15,312 nucleotides of DNA from DAISJD01 sp036821645 (GTDB taxonomy: Bacteria; Pseudomonadota; Alphaproteobacteria; ATCC43930; CGMCC-115725), in assembly GCA_036821645.1 (NCBI GenBank), contig DAISJD010000075.1, positions 1-15,312 on the forward strand, written 5' to 3'. Shown in pieces: positions 1-6,314 of this stretch. The notes under the pieces are model-generated. The model was not told the origin of the DNA. It ran no database searches and saw only the letters and a program-made list of their open reading frames with translations. The position numbers and the translations under genes were made by a program. Every line of letters starts with the position of its first letter. The first letter of the stretch is position 1.

Positions 1-194
1 GCGTCGGTCGCAGTGATGATGCAGCGTTTACGGGCCAGATCGACCATCGCCGCCGCCGGGCAGGGCGGGGCTGCGGGCTCCGCCCCGAAGGCGACCCCCG
101 GCCCCGCCAGGATCGAGAGGCCAACCCCCAACAGGCCGACAGGGATAAGGGCGAGGCCGTACCGGGCGGTGTGCGGGGAAGGCAGGCTGATCAT
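1..194 (-). CDS. Secreted protein of unknown function, 3' part cut off by window start
   Basis: Reading leftward from an ATG at 194-192, an open frame runs without a stop to the window edge (about 64 codons visible). The N-terminus looks like a Sec signal peptide: a short start with an Arg near residue 11, a hydrophobic stretch rich in L, V, G and I (about residues 13-31), and a plausible signal peptidase I site after AFG-A near residue 38. The mature start is rich in Ala and Pro, followed by VDLARKRC. Two Cys (about residues 45 and 56) would allow a periplasmic disulphide. I do not recognise the family because the body of the protein lies outside the window. The ribosome binding site is weak (GAGAAA about 6 bases upstream). 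It is divergent from hspQ. Confidence 0.6.
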   Translation of the reverse strand, partial: MISLPSPHTARYGLALIPVGLLGVGLSILAGPGVAFGAEPAAPPCPAAAMVDLARKRCIITATD

Positions 195-215
195 CGCGGT
201 TTCTCGCAGTCCATT

Positions 216-238
216 CTTGAAGCTCGATCGAAACCCAT
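216..238 (+). promoter_or_regulatory. Candidate heat-shock (sigma-32-like) promoter of hspQ
   Basis: CTTGAAG at 216-222 resembles the sigma-32 -35 element and ACCCAT at 233-238 resembles its CCCCAT -10. The spacer is about 10 bases, shorter than usual. The position, roughly 90 bases before hspQ, and the gene's heat-shock role make it plausible. The match alone is weak. Confidence 0.25.
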
Positions 239-329
239 CCCTTATAGCATGGGAATAAGATGGGACCATGGTCGAGATTGCGTGAAAAGGGGCTAGTCAT
301 CGGGCGAAAACTCTCGCATAAAATAAGCG

Positions 330-677
330 ATGGAACCGAAATCGCCCCCCCCTCTCAAGGCCGAAGCCAAATTCCGCCTCGGCCAGATCGTCCGGCACCG
401 TTCGCACCCGTTTCGGGGCGTGGTGTTCGATGTCGACCCGGTTTTCAGCAATAGCGACGAATGGTACGAGAAAATCGCCACCTCTCAGCCGCGCAAGGAC
501 CAGCCCTGGTATCATCTTCTGGCCGAAGGGGCCGATCTCAACCATTACACCGCCTATGTCTCCGAACAGAATCTGACCCTCGACGACAGTGACCAGCCGG
601 TCAATCACCCGGAACTCTCCGCCATGTTCGATGGGCCGGAGGATGGATTCTATCGCCTAAAGCTCAAGGTGAATTAG
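330..677 (+). CDS. hspQ: Heat shock protein HspQ (YccV-like, hemimethylated-DNA-binding family)
   Basis: A 115-residue protein carrying the whole HspQ/YccV signature: KFRLGQIVRHRSHPFRGVVF (about residues 14-33), then DVDP, EWYEKI, KDQPWYHLLAE, AYVSEQNL and a final HPE. In enterobacteria HspQ is a small cytoplasmic heat-shock protein that acts as a specificity-enhancing factor and substrate of Lon, and it affects DnaA stability; the fold was first named for binding hemimethylated oriC DNA. Length is close to the family's usual 105 or so, with a short charged N-terminal extra. No strong Shine-Dalgarno precedes the ATG. Its stop overlaps the stop of the convergent acetyltransferase gene by four bases (674-677). 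Confidence 0.93.
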   Translation: MEPKSPPPLKAEAKFRLGQIVRHRSHPFRGVVFDVDPVFSNSDEWYEKIATSQPRKDQPWYHLLAEGADLNHYTAYVSEQNLTLDDSDQPVNHPELSAMFDGPEDGFYRLKLKVN

Positions 678-1192
678 GCGGCATCCGGCGGGGCGGGTGC
701 CGCATCCGGCCGCTCTTGGGTAAGTTGTTTTTGCACGGAATAGAGCGACTGGCCCCCGACATAATCGTCGAGAATGCCGAAGATGACATAGTCGAGCCGC
801 TGGTAAAAATGCAAGGCGCGGGCACCGAGCGCCGTCAGCCAAACGGACCGACAGCCCCGGCGCGCCGCCTCTTCCTCCATCACCGCCATCAGGCGCGTGC
901 CATGGCCCTGCCCCCGCAACGCCTCATCCAACCAAACGGTCTTGATGAAGAGACGGCACCACATGATGTGACCGTCGATCCCGCCTAAGATCTGCCCCTT
1001 ATCGTCGCGCAGGAAAACCGCAAACTCCGTATGGCCGGGCGAGCCGAGGCGCGCCTCCTCGAACGCGAATAGCCCCTGTTCCAGAACGGCGATATCGGCA
1101 AAATGCGGGCTCGTTTCGATCTCGGTGCTGAAAGCCGGATCGAGCCCGACCGGCTCTGCGCCATCATCGGCACCTTTAGGCCGTTTTGCCAT
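674..1192 (-). CDS. GNAT family N-acetyltransferase
   Basis: From the ATG at 1192-1190 (GGGAGA about 7 bases upstream) this is a 172-residue protein. An upstream in-frame extension is possible but lacks a better ribosome site and would run into flbT. The acetyl-CoA pyrophosphate loop is clear as RGQGHGTRL at residues 93-101, after a beta-strand segment (FIKTVWLDEALRG) typical of GNAT motif A. Motif B is seen in LTALGARALHFYQRLDYVIFG (about 119-139), with the Tyr of FYQRLDY in the usual general-acid region. The substrate is unknown. The gene lies 16 bases downstream of flbT on the same strand, so the two are probably co-transcribed. It does not resemble an obvious PseH. Residues 1-25 and the Ala/Pro-rich last dozen residues look disordered. 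Confidence 0.88.
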   Translation of the reverse strand: MAKRPKGADDGAEPVGLDPAFSTEIETSPHFADIAVLEQGLFAFEEARLGSPGHTEFAVFLRDDKGQILGGIDGHIMWCRLFIKTVWLDEALRGQGHGTRLMAVMEEEAARRGCRSVWLTALGARALHFYQRLDYVIFGILDDYVGGQSLYSVQKQLTQERPDAAPAPPDAA

Positions 1193-1208
1193 GATCGGAT
1201 CTCCCGGA

Positions 1209-1727
1209 TCAGGTTCCGGGATCGATCGCAGCAATGCGCCGTTCAAGCTCGGCGATCTTTTCCTTGATGCGCCCGATCTCGCGTCCCCGGTTCTGATCGA
1301 CTGGGGCGGGTTGCGTCGGCGGTTCCGGTTTTGCGGGCATCGGTTCGACCACATCGCCCGCTTCAAGCGCGATCAAACGTCGCGATGCCCGCAAGGCGTT
1401 ATAGAGCTTATCGTCCTGCATCAAGTCGCGCACATGGGCAATGATGTCGACCGATTGCGGATAGGCCTGCTCGAACGCCTGCATCAACGATTTGGCAATC
1501 CCCTCCCATTCGTCGCGGTTGCTTTCGAACAGATAGGCGTTTTGAATCGAATGGTAGATTTCCTTGGCCGGGGTATTGGCCTCGGGATAAGTCAAGACAT
1601 CCTTGTCGCGCAGAATATTCGCCTTGTTATGCACGGTAAGCGAAATATTGGCGGTTCCGGAATTTTCAATGACGGCGCCGTTGATGATAACCTTGGCCCC
1701 AGCGGGCAATGGAATAGACAGCGGCAT
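1209..1727 (-). CDS. flbT: Flagellar biosynthesis repressor FlbT
   Basis: FlbT is an alphaproteobacterial regulator; in Caulobacter it binds the 5' leader of flagellin mRNA and limits its translation until the hook is assembled. The N-terminal body matches the family: IPLPAGAKVIINGAVIENSG (about residues 5-24), then ILRDKDVLT, ANTPAKEIYHSIQNAYL, and a C-terminal helical part with LYNALRASRRLIALE (108-122). At 172 residues it is longer than the usual 140-150 because of a tail: a Pro-rich linker (about 129-143) followed by RGREIGRIKEKIAELERRIA (147-166), which has heptad spacing of a short coiled coil. A good Shine-Dalgarno (GAGGT, 6 bases before the ATG) supports the start. It is divergent from flgE and followed closely by the acetyltransferase. 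Confidence 0.93.
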   Translation of the reverse strand: MPLSIPLPAGAKVIINGAVIENSGTANISLTVHNKANILRDKDVLTYPEANTPAKEIYHSIQNAYLFESNRDEWEGIAKSLMQAFEQAYPQSVDIIAHVRDLMQDDKLYNALRASRRLIALEAGDVVEPMPAKPEPPTQPAPVDQNRGREIGRIKEKIAELERRIAAIDPGT

Positions 1728-1922
1728 CGGCGCACCTCACCCTCATCATCGTCGCAAAAAACCTCTCGCCACCGTATTTTACGATAGCTTGCCCGATCTT
1801 AATGGGCTCTGCCTGCGGATGGAAGGGATTTAGCACAGCCCTCCTCTTGCGACACGGGTTTTGCCCGATACGCGCCGGAGTACCACCCGGCACCCCGGCC
1901 CTAAATCCCCGAAGATCAAAGA

Positions 1923-1977
1923 CGGCAAGTTCCGCCTATCCTTGCCGCAATCGTGCGGCAGATTCTGCCGCCCGGCA
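1923..1977. promoter_or_regulatory. Array of alternating CGGCA/TGCCG half-sites, probable enhancer (FlbD-like activator site)
   Basis: Five 5-bp half-sites alternate in orientation: CGGCA 1923-1927, TGCCG 1943-1947, CGGCA 1956-1960, TGCCG 1966-1970, CGGCA 1973-1977. They make three perfect nested dyads with 7-bp arms: CGGCAAG/CTTGCCG (11-base spacer), TGCCGCA/TGCGGCA (spacer ATCG, 1943-1960) and GCGGCAG/CTGCCGC (spacer ATT, 1955-1971). They lie about 58-112 bases upstream of the sigma-54 -24 element, where bacterial enhancer-binding proteins usually sit. In Caulobacter the flagellar activator is FlbD, which binds ftr sites beside hook promoters. The assignment to FlbD is inference; the dyads themselves are plain in the sequence. 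There is no T-run, so a terminator is unlikely. Confidence 0.6.
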
Positions 1978-2002
1978 TGGAAAAAATTCCATCTTCATAA
2001 TA

Positions 2003-2015
2003 TAACTAATTGTTT
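2003..2015 (-). promoter_or_regulatory. IHF-like binding site
   Basis: TAACTAATTGTTT matches the reverse complement of the IHF consensus (YAANNNNTTGATW) with one mismatch. It sits in an AT-rich run between the enhancer-like array and the sigma-54 promoter, where IHF is known to bend DNA at flagellar sigma-54 promoters in Caulobacter. AT-rich DNA gives chance matches, so the position carries much of the support. Confidence 0.45.
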
Positions 2016-2032
2016 TTATTATATTTTATCAG

Positions 2033-2049
2033 TTGGCACGCACCCTGCG
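2033..2049 (+). promoter_or_regulatory. Sigma-54 (-24/-12) promoter of flgE
   Basis: TTGGCACGCACCCTGCG matches the consensus TGGCAC-N5-TTGC with a single change (CTGC). The invariant GG (2035-2036) and GC (2047-2048) have exactly the required 12-base register. Transcription would begin near 2060, about 30 bases before the flgE start. Hook genes in alphaproteobacteria such as Caulobacter are classically transcribed by RpoN, which fits. Confidence 0.85.
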
Positions 2050-2089
2050 TTATCGAGGACAGCGCCCTCCTTCAGTTTGGAGATTTATG

Positions 2090-3496
2090 ATGAGTTTGTT
2101 CGGTTCACTGAGTACCGCCGTAAGCGGCCTGACCGCCCAGGAACAGGCAATCGGGAATATTTCCGATAATATCGCGAATGCGCAAACGATCGGTTTCAAG
2201 CGGATCGACACGGCTTTCGAGTCTCTCGTCACCCAATCGACACCGCAAACCAATTCGCCGGGTGGCGTCATCGCCCGACCCGTCTACCAAAATTCCTTGA
2301 AGGGCATTCCGATCCAATCGGATACGCCGACCTCGCTATCGGTCAACGGCAACGGTCTGTTTCAGGTGAAGGCCCCACCTTCCGCCGGTCAGTCCGGGGC
2401 CGCCCCGATTTTCTCGAACGAGGATCTTTATACGAGACGCGGCGACTTCACCGTCGACAAGCAAGGATTTTTGGTCAACGGGGCCGGTTACTATCTCGAA
2501 GCCTATAACGTCAATCCGCAGACCAAGGTCGCCGACACCTCGAAAACCGCCCCGGTGCAGATCTCGCAATTGCTGGACAATCCGGTCGCAACCTCGAACG
2601 TGACCTTGGCCGCCAACTTGCCGTCCGGCTTTGCGACCCAGGGAACGGCGGGCTATGTCGCCCCGCAGCCGATCAACGTCTCGGTCTTCGATGCCCTGGG
2701 CAGTTCGCATGCGGCCACCATTCAATTCAACAAGGTCGGGGCCAATACCTGGACCGCCGATATCTCGGTGGCCGGTACCAATCGCCCGACCGACGTGCCG
2801 ACCCAATTGACCTTTACCTTCAGCCCCGGCGGCGGCCCGAACGATCCGGGTTCGGTGACGAGCGTCACCAACACGACGAGCCTGCCGACCCCGAACCCGG
2901 CCGGTCTCACCTTGCCGCTCGGCACCGTGAACATCCCGGCAAGCCAAACCAAGGGAACCGCCGACTCCGTCGGGATCACCTTCGATTTCGGCACGCCACC
3001 CGCCACAACCGGCGCCCCGGCCCTGCCCCAAACGGTGAATTTCAATTTCGGGGCCTTCGGGGTGGGACAGGGCCTGACCCAGGTTGCCGATACGTCCCTC
3101 GTCGTCAATACCCGCTCCAGCGACGGGATCCCGCGCGGGTCGTTCAAGGATCTGTCGATCGATCAACAGGGGTTCATCAACCTCAATTACGATAACGGCC
3201 AGACCCAGACCTTCTTTCAGATCCCGGTGGTTCAATTCAATGCGCCGACCCAACTGCAACGGCTGGATGGCGGGTCGTTCCGTCAAACCCCGGATAGCGG
3301 CACGCCCCGCGTCGGGATCGCCGGACAATTGGGGGCGGGGACGATTTCGCCGCAGACGCTCGAACAATCCAACGTCGATATCGCGACCGAGTTCACCAAA
3401 CTGATCTCGGCCCAACGGGTCTATTCGTCGAATGCCCGTGTCATCACGACCACCGATAGTTTGCTGCAAGAAGTCATCTCCCTGGTCAAGGGATGA
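2090..3496 (+). CDS. flgE: Flagellar hook protein FlgE
   Basis: FlgE polymerises outside the cell into the hook, the universal joint between rod and filament. The N-terminal D0 region MSLFGSLSTAVSGL...IGNISDNIANAQTIGFKR (residues 1-38) has the FlgE signature; the matching C-terminal D0 helix includes LEQSNVDIATEFTKLISAQR and ends in LLQEVISLVKG. The middle (about residues 175-330) is rich in Pro, Thr, Asn and Gly, as expected for the variable surface domains. Length 468 is normal. I chose the second of two adjacent ATGs (2090 rather than 2087) because GGAG at 2079-2082 is then 7 bases away and MSLFG is the usual start. In-frame TTG at 2033 is part of the promoter, not a start. It heads a probable operon with flgK and flgL. 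Confidence 0.96.
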   Translation: MSLFGSLSTAVSGLTAQEQAIGNISDNIANAQTIGFKRIDTAFESLVTQSTPQTNSPGGVIARPVYQNSLKGIPIQSDTPTSLSVNGNGLFQVKAPPSAGQSGAAPIFSNEDLYTRRGDFTVDKQGFLVNGAGYYLEAYNVNPQTKVADTSKTAPVQISQLLDNPVATSNVTLAANLPSGFATQGTAGYVAPQPINVSVFDALGSSHAATIQFNKVGANTWTADISVAGTNRPTDVPTQLTFTFSPGGGPNDPGSVTSVTNTTSLPTPNPAGLTLPLGTVNIPASQTKGTADSVGITFDFGTPPATTGAPALPQTVNFNFGAFGVGQGLTQVADTSLVVNTRSSDGIPRGSFKDLSIDQQGFINLNYDNGQTQTFFQIPVVQFNAPTQLQRLDGGSFRQTPDSGTPRVGIAGQLGAGTISPQTLEQSNVDIATEFTKLISAQRVYSSNARVITTTDSLLQEVISLVKG

Positions 3497-3533
3497 TGGT
3501 TTGATGCAACGCGTCGATTGACGAGGCCACCCC

Positions 3534-5015
3534 ATGTCCCTCTTCGGCATCTTAGGCAATGCGGCTGCGGCCCTGGCAAATGCCCAGGCCCAGATCAATA
3601 CCGTCTCGCAGAATGTCAGCAACGCCCAGTCGCCCACCTACGTCAACCGGAGCACCGTCCTCGTCGACAGTGCGCCGGGATCGGGGGCGCCACGCGTTGT
3701 CGATGTGAGCCGTGCCGTCGATGCCTCGGCGCAGCAAGACCTGCTGAAACAGACGACGACCCAGGGACAGAAGGATTTCGTCAATCAGATCTATCAGCAA
3801 CTGGAACAATTGAGTGGGGCCAGTGCGTCGAAACCGTTGCTGTCGGATGCGGTCAACCAATTTACCGCCGCCTTCAAGACGTATCAGGCCCAACCGGAAG
3901 ACAAAGCCGCACAGGCCAATGTCATCGCCACCGCGCAGAACCTGACCCAAACGGTGCAGAATTTTGCCTCGAGCGTCGATGCCTTGGCCAATTCGGTTCA
4001 AACGCAAACCCAACAGGATGTGAACACCCTCAATAAGAACCTGACTGCGATCGACGCGCTCAACAAACAAATCATCAGCGCCAAAGTCTCACGCCAACCG
4101 ACGGCCGATTTCGAAGACCAACGCGATGTTCTCATCGCCTCGGTCGCCGCCCTCATTCCGATCAAGACCAGCCCGCAACAAGACGGCTCGATCCAGCTTG
4201 CCACGCCCGACGGGATCGGCCTCGTCGATGTCACGGCCCATCAATTCACCTTCAACCCCGGCATCCCGAACGTCCCCGGCACGCCGGGCACCAATGCGTC
4301 CCTCTCCTTGACCAATGTGCCCCCCGGCACCGGGCCGATCTTTACGTTTTCCGGCGGTAAAATCGGTGCGGAATTGGATTCCTTGCGGGTCGATGCGGCC
4401 TCGACCGCCTCCAGCGTGCCGTCGCTCGCCCCGTTTGAAAAGCTGCGCCAGCAATTGAACAGTTTTGCCGATCAATTCTATCTGGCCCCCCCGGCACCCC
4501 CTGCCGTTGCGACCCCGACGCCGTTTCAAGCCGCCTACGACAATGCCAATCCCGTCAATCCGGGCGAACTCGCCGCCAGTTTCTTCATCATCAACAATCA
4601 AGGCACCACCGGGGCCGATCGGTTCAATTTCGTCGTCAACCCGGCCCTGCTGAACGGCACCGCGACGATCAAGCAATCGGCGGCAACCGCCGTCGTCTCG
4701 GCCCTGACCCAAAGCACGCAACCCACCAGTTTTTCTGCGGGCAACATCACCACCAACGGCAGTTTGCTGCAAATCGCCAACACGATCAGTTCCGACCAGA
4801 CGCTACGCGCCCAGCAAGCCCTGAACGACAGCACGGCCGCCGACACGCATTTCAATGCGACCCAATCCCTCTACCGCAGTCGCACGGGGGTCAGCGTCGA
4901 CAATGAACTGGCGAAATTGGTAGTCCTGCAAAACAGCTACAATGCATCCGCCAAAGTCATCTCGATCGTGAACGAACTGTTCGCGACCTTGAGTGCCGCC
5001 GTGAGCGCCCAATGA
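3534..5015 (+). CDS. flgK: Flagellar hook-associated protein 1, FlgK
   Basis: FlgK forms the first ring of the hook-filament junction and is exported by the flagellar type III system. The N-terminal segment, MSLFGILGNAAAALANAQAQ followed by INTVSQNVSNAQSPTYVNRS (about residues 1-40), is the usual FlgK D0/D1 start; an amphipathic helical stretch rich in Gln and Asn follows (about 125-215, including FEDQRDVLIASVAALIPI, the conserved D1 segment). The C-terminus has VDNELAKLVVLQNSYNASAK and VISIVNELFATL, the paired D0 helix. Length 493 is typical of alphaproteobacterial FlgK. GAGG lies about 7 bases before the ATG, 37 bases after the flgE stop. Third-last domain regions (about 245-330) are Pro-, Gly- and Thr-rich and surface-exposed in relatives. 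Confidence 0.95.
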   Translation: MSLFGILGNAAAALANAQAQINTVSQNVSNAQSPTYVNRSTVLVDSAPGSGAPRVVDVSRAVDASAQQDLLKQTTTQGQKDFVNQIYQQLEQLSGASASKPLLSDAVNQFTAAFKTYQAQPEDKAAQANVIATAQNLTQTVQNFASSVDALANSVQTQTQQDVNTLNKNLTAIDALNKQIISAKVSRQPTADFEDQRDVLIASVAALIPIKTSPQQDGSIQLATPDGIGLVDVTAHQFTFNPGIPNVPGTPGTNASLSLTNVPPGTGPIFTFSGGKIGAELDSLRVDAASTASSVPSLAPFEKLRQQLNSFADQFYLAPPAPPAVATPTPFQAAYDNANPVNPGELAASFFIINNQGTTGADRFNFVVNPALLNGTATIKQSAATAVVSALTQSTQPTSFSAGNITTNGSLLQIANTISSDQTLRAQQALNDSTAADTHFNATQSLYRSRTGVSVDNELAKLVVLQNSYNASAKVISIVNELFATLSAAVSAQ

Positions 5016-5055
5016 TGCGCGCGCCGGTTAATCCTTGGCAAGTGGGGAGGTCATC

Positions 5056-6054
5056 ATGATCAACGGTGTTTCGGATTCCAGCACGTTCTTGAATTCCATC
5101 AACACGTTTCAGACCACCCAGTCTCAGATCCAAAATCTGACCAACCAACTGAATACGCAAAAAAAATCCCAAGATCTCGTGGGGTATGGGCAAGATGCGT
5201 CCAAAATTCTGGACCTTTCGACCCATATTTCCAGCCTGCAAAGCTATATCAGTACCTCAACCCATATCGATGGCTATCTGACCGCCTACGATACGACCTT
5301 AAAGCAATTGCGCGCCGATGCCGCCCAACTCCATGATGCGGTGAACGGTCTGAAGCCGAACGATCCGACCTCGACCAACAGTTTTCAATCCCTGATCAAG
5401 GGGCTTGAAGTCGACGTCACCGCCACGCTCAATCAACAATATGGCGACCGGTTTCTGTTCGCCGGAACCCGCTTCACCACCCAGCCCGTGATCGATCTCA
5501 CCCAGGCCAGCCTTTTGCCGGCAACGCCGACCCCGTTCGTCGCCGTCACCCCCGTGACGCCGCCGCCGTCGCCCCTGCCGAATTACGATACGCAAGGACA
5601 AGGCACGCCCGCTGGGACCGATCCCTTCAATCAGGCTTATGCGACGCAGACGGCCAATATTTCCGACACGACCCAGATCACCTACGGCATCACCTCGACC
5701 GATCCCAGTTTTCAACGGCTCATCTACGCCTTGAAACAAGCCGAAGCCGCGAGCACCGCCGTGGAACCGCAGCGCAGCCAGTTTTTGGCCAATGCGAATA
5801 CGGAAATCGGCAACGCGCTCCAAGGCATCGACGCCCTTTCTCAGCAAAACAATCAGACGCGGGTCACGATCAAGACGACGCAAACCACGCAAAAACAGGC
5901 GATCAACAGCCTCACTTTGAACCAAACCAACCTGCAACAAATCGACAGCGCAACAGTCGCCACGCAAATCTCGACTTTACAAAATCAGCTCCAGGCAAGC
6001 TTTAAAGTAACATCGACAATCCTCAACCTATCACTGCTGAACTTTATCAAGTAA
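5056..6054 (+). CDS. flgL: Flagellar hook-associated protein 3, FlgL
   Basis: FlgL is the second junction protein, a flagellin homologue that links FlgK to the filament. The N-terminal coiled-coil part (TFQTTQSQIQNLTNQLNTQK and on to about residue 145) carries the flagellin-family pattern YGQDASKILDLS and ends in QYGDRFLFAGTRFTTQPV, a hallmark of FlgL. The central part has a Pro/Thr-rich insert (about 155-195). The C-terminal helix ends in TILNLSLLNFIK, close to the family's usual LSLFDYL-type end. Length is 332. The ATG at 5056 is preceded by GGGGAGG at 5044-5050, which settles the start over an in-frame TTG at 5035. The last codons become AT-rich and lead into the AT-rich spacer downstream. 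Confidence 0.94.
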   Translation: MINGVSDSSTFLNSINTFQTTQSQIQNLTNQLNTQKKSQDLVGYGQDASKILDLSTHISSLQSYISTSTHIDGYLTAYDTTLKQLRADAAQLHDAVNGLKPNDPTSTNSFQSLIKGLEVDVTATLNQQYGDRFLFAGTRFTTQPVIDLTQASLLPATPTPFVAVTPVTPPPSPLPNYDTQGQGTPAGTDPFNQAYATQTANISDTTQITYGITSTDPSFQRLIYALKQAEAASTAVEPQRSQFLANANTEIGNALQGIDALSQQNNQTRVTIKTTQTTQKQAINSLTLNQTNLQQIDSATVATQISTLQNQLQASFKVTSTILNLSLLNFIK

Positions 6055-6129
6055 AATCAATTTAAAAAAATATGAATTTTTGACGGAGATAATTTTTAAT
6101 AAAAAAATTTATTTTTTTGATTTTTAGTT

Positions 6130-6158
6130 TTGACAAAAAATAATTTTATTAGTTAATT
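6130..6158 (+). promoter_or_regulatory. Candidate sigma-70 promoter upstream of pseB
   Basis: A perfect -35 TTGACA (6130-6135) is followed after exactly 17 bases by TTAATT (6153-6158), a 4-of-6 match to TATAAT. Transcription would start near 6165 and leave a leader of about 150 bases before pseB. AT-rich DNA produces such matches by chance, but a perfect -35 with ideal spacing is notable. Confidence 0.4.
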
Positions 6159-6197
6159 TTTAGGTTTTCAACATGATTACCGAAAAAATTAACTAAT
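6148..6197. repeat. 14-bp perfect inverted repeat with 22-base loop (operator or AU-rich terminator)
   Basis: ATTAGTTAATTTTT (6148-6161) is the exact reverse complement of AAAAATTAACTAAT (6184-6197). The right arm is followed by more T (6198-6201). Read as RNA from flgL it would form a weak, AU-only-like stem with a U tail, so it might end the flgEKL transcript. Read as DNA it overlaps the -10 of the candidate pseB promoter and could be an operator. The sequence does not decide between these. Confidence 0.5.
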
Positions 6198-6314
6198 TTT
6201 TATTAAAAATAAACCAACACTTGATCAAGGCATGATTTGTTAATCCCTCTCCTGACGAAAACGACATCTTGGCACCCCTCACGACCGCGATCCCGCCCGA
6301 AAGGTATCATACCG

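Larger units (their letters stand above)
1728..2089. promoter_or_regulatory. Divergent control region between flbT and flgE
   Basis: A 362-base stretch with no convincing gene. The half nearest flbT (1728-1920) is GC-rich and shows no recognisable promoter for flbT. The flgE side is organised as a half-site array (1923-1977), a very AT-rich run (about 1980-2030) and a sigma-54 promoter (2033-2049), each listed separately. The leader from the predicted start of transcription (about 2060) to the flgE start is about 30 bases and carries GGAGA at 2079-2083. Confidence 0.8.
6055..6314. other. Very AT-rich spacer between flgL and pseB
   Basis: This 260-base spacer holds no convincing gene. The part from about 6055 to 6235 is strikingly AT-rich: the 60 bases 6061-6120 contain only 7 G or C, in a chromosome where coding lines exceed 60 per cent. 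It contains a candidate sigma-70 promoter (6130-6158) and an inverted repeat (6148-6197), listed separately. From 6236 the composition returns to the GC-rich norm. The longest plus-strand mini-frame, an eight-codon one at 6173-6196, is too short to call. Confidence 0.7.

Noticed and set aside
2033..2089. Start of flgE at the TTG at 2033
   Set aside because: This TTG is the first part of the sigma-54 promoter; the GGAG-preceded ATG at 2090 gives the family's normal N-terminus.
2336..3637. Long minus-strand open frame (433 codons) opposite flgE
   Set aside because: It is rich in Arg, Gly and Asp with no domain pattern and lies fully under a clear FlgE; a usual antisense shadow in GC-rich DNA.
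6173..6196. Eight-codon frame (MITEKIN) inside the inverted repeat, as a leader peptide
   Set aside because: Too short to support, with a poor ribosome site and no codon run typical of attenuation.
6269..6285. Second sigma-54 promoter before pseB (TTGGCAC at 6269-6275)
   Set aside because: The -24 half is perfect, but at the required distance the -12 reads GA instead of GC, which is normally fatal.
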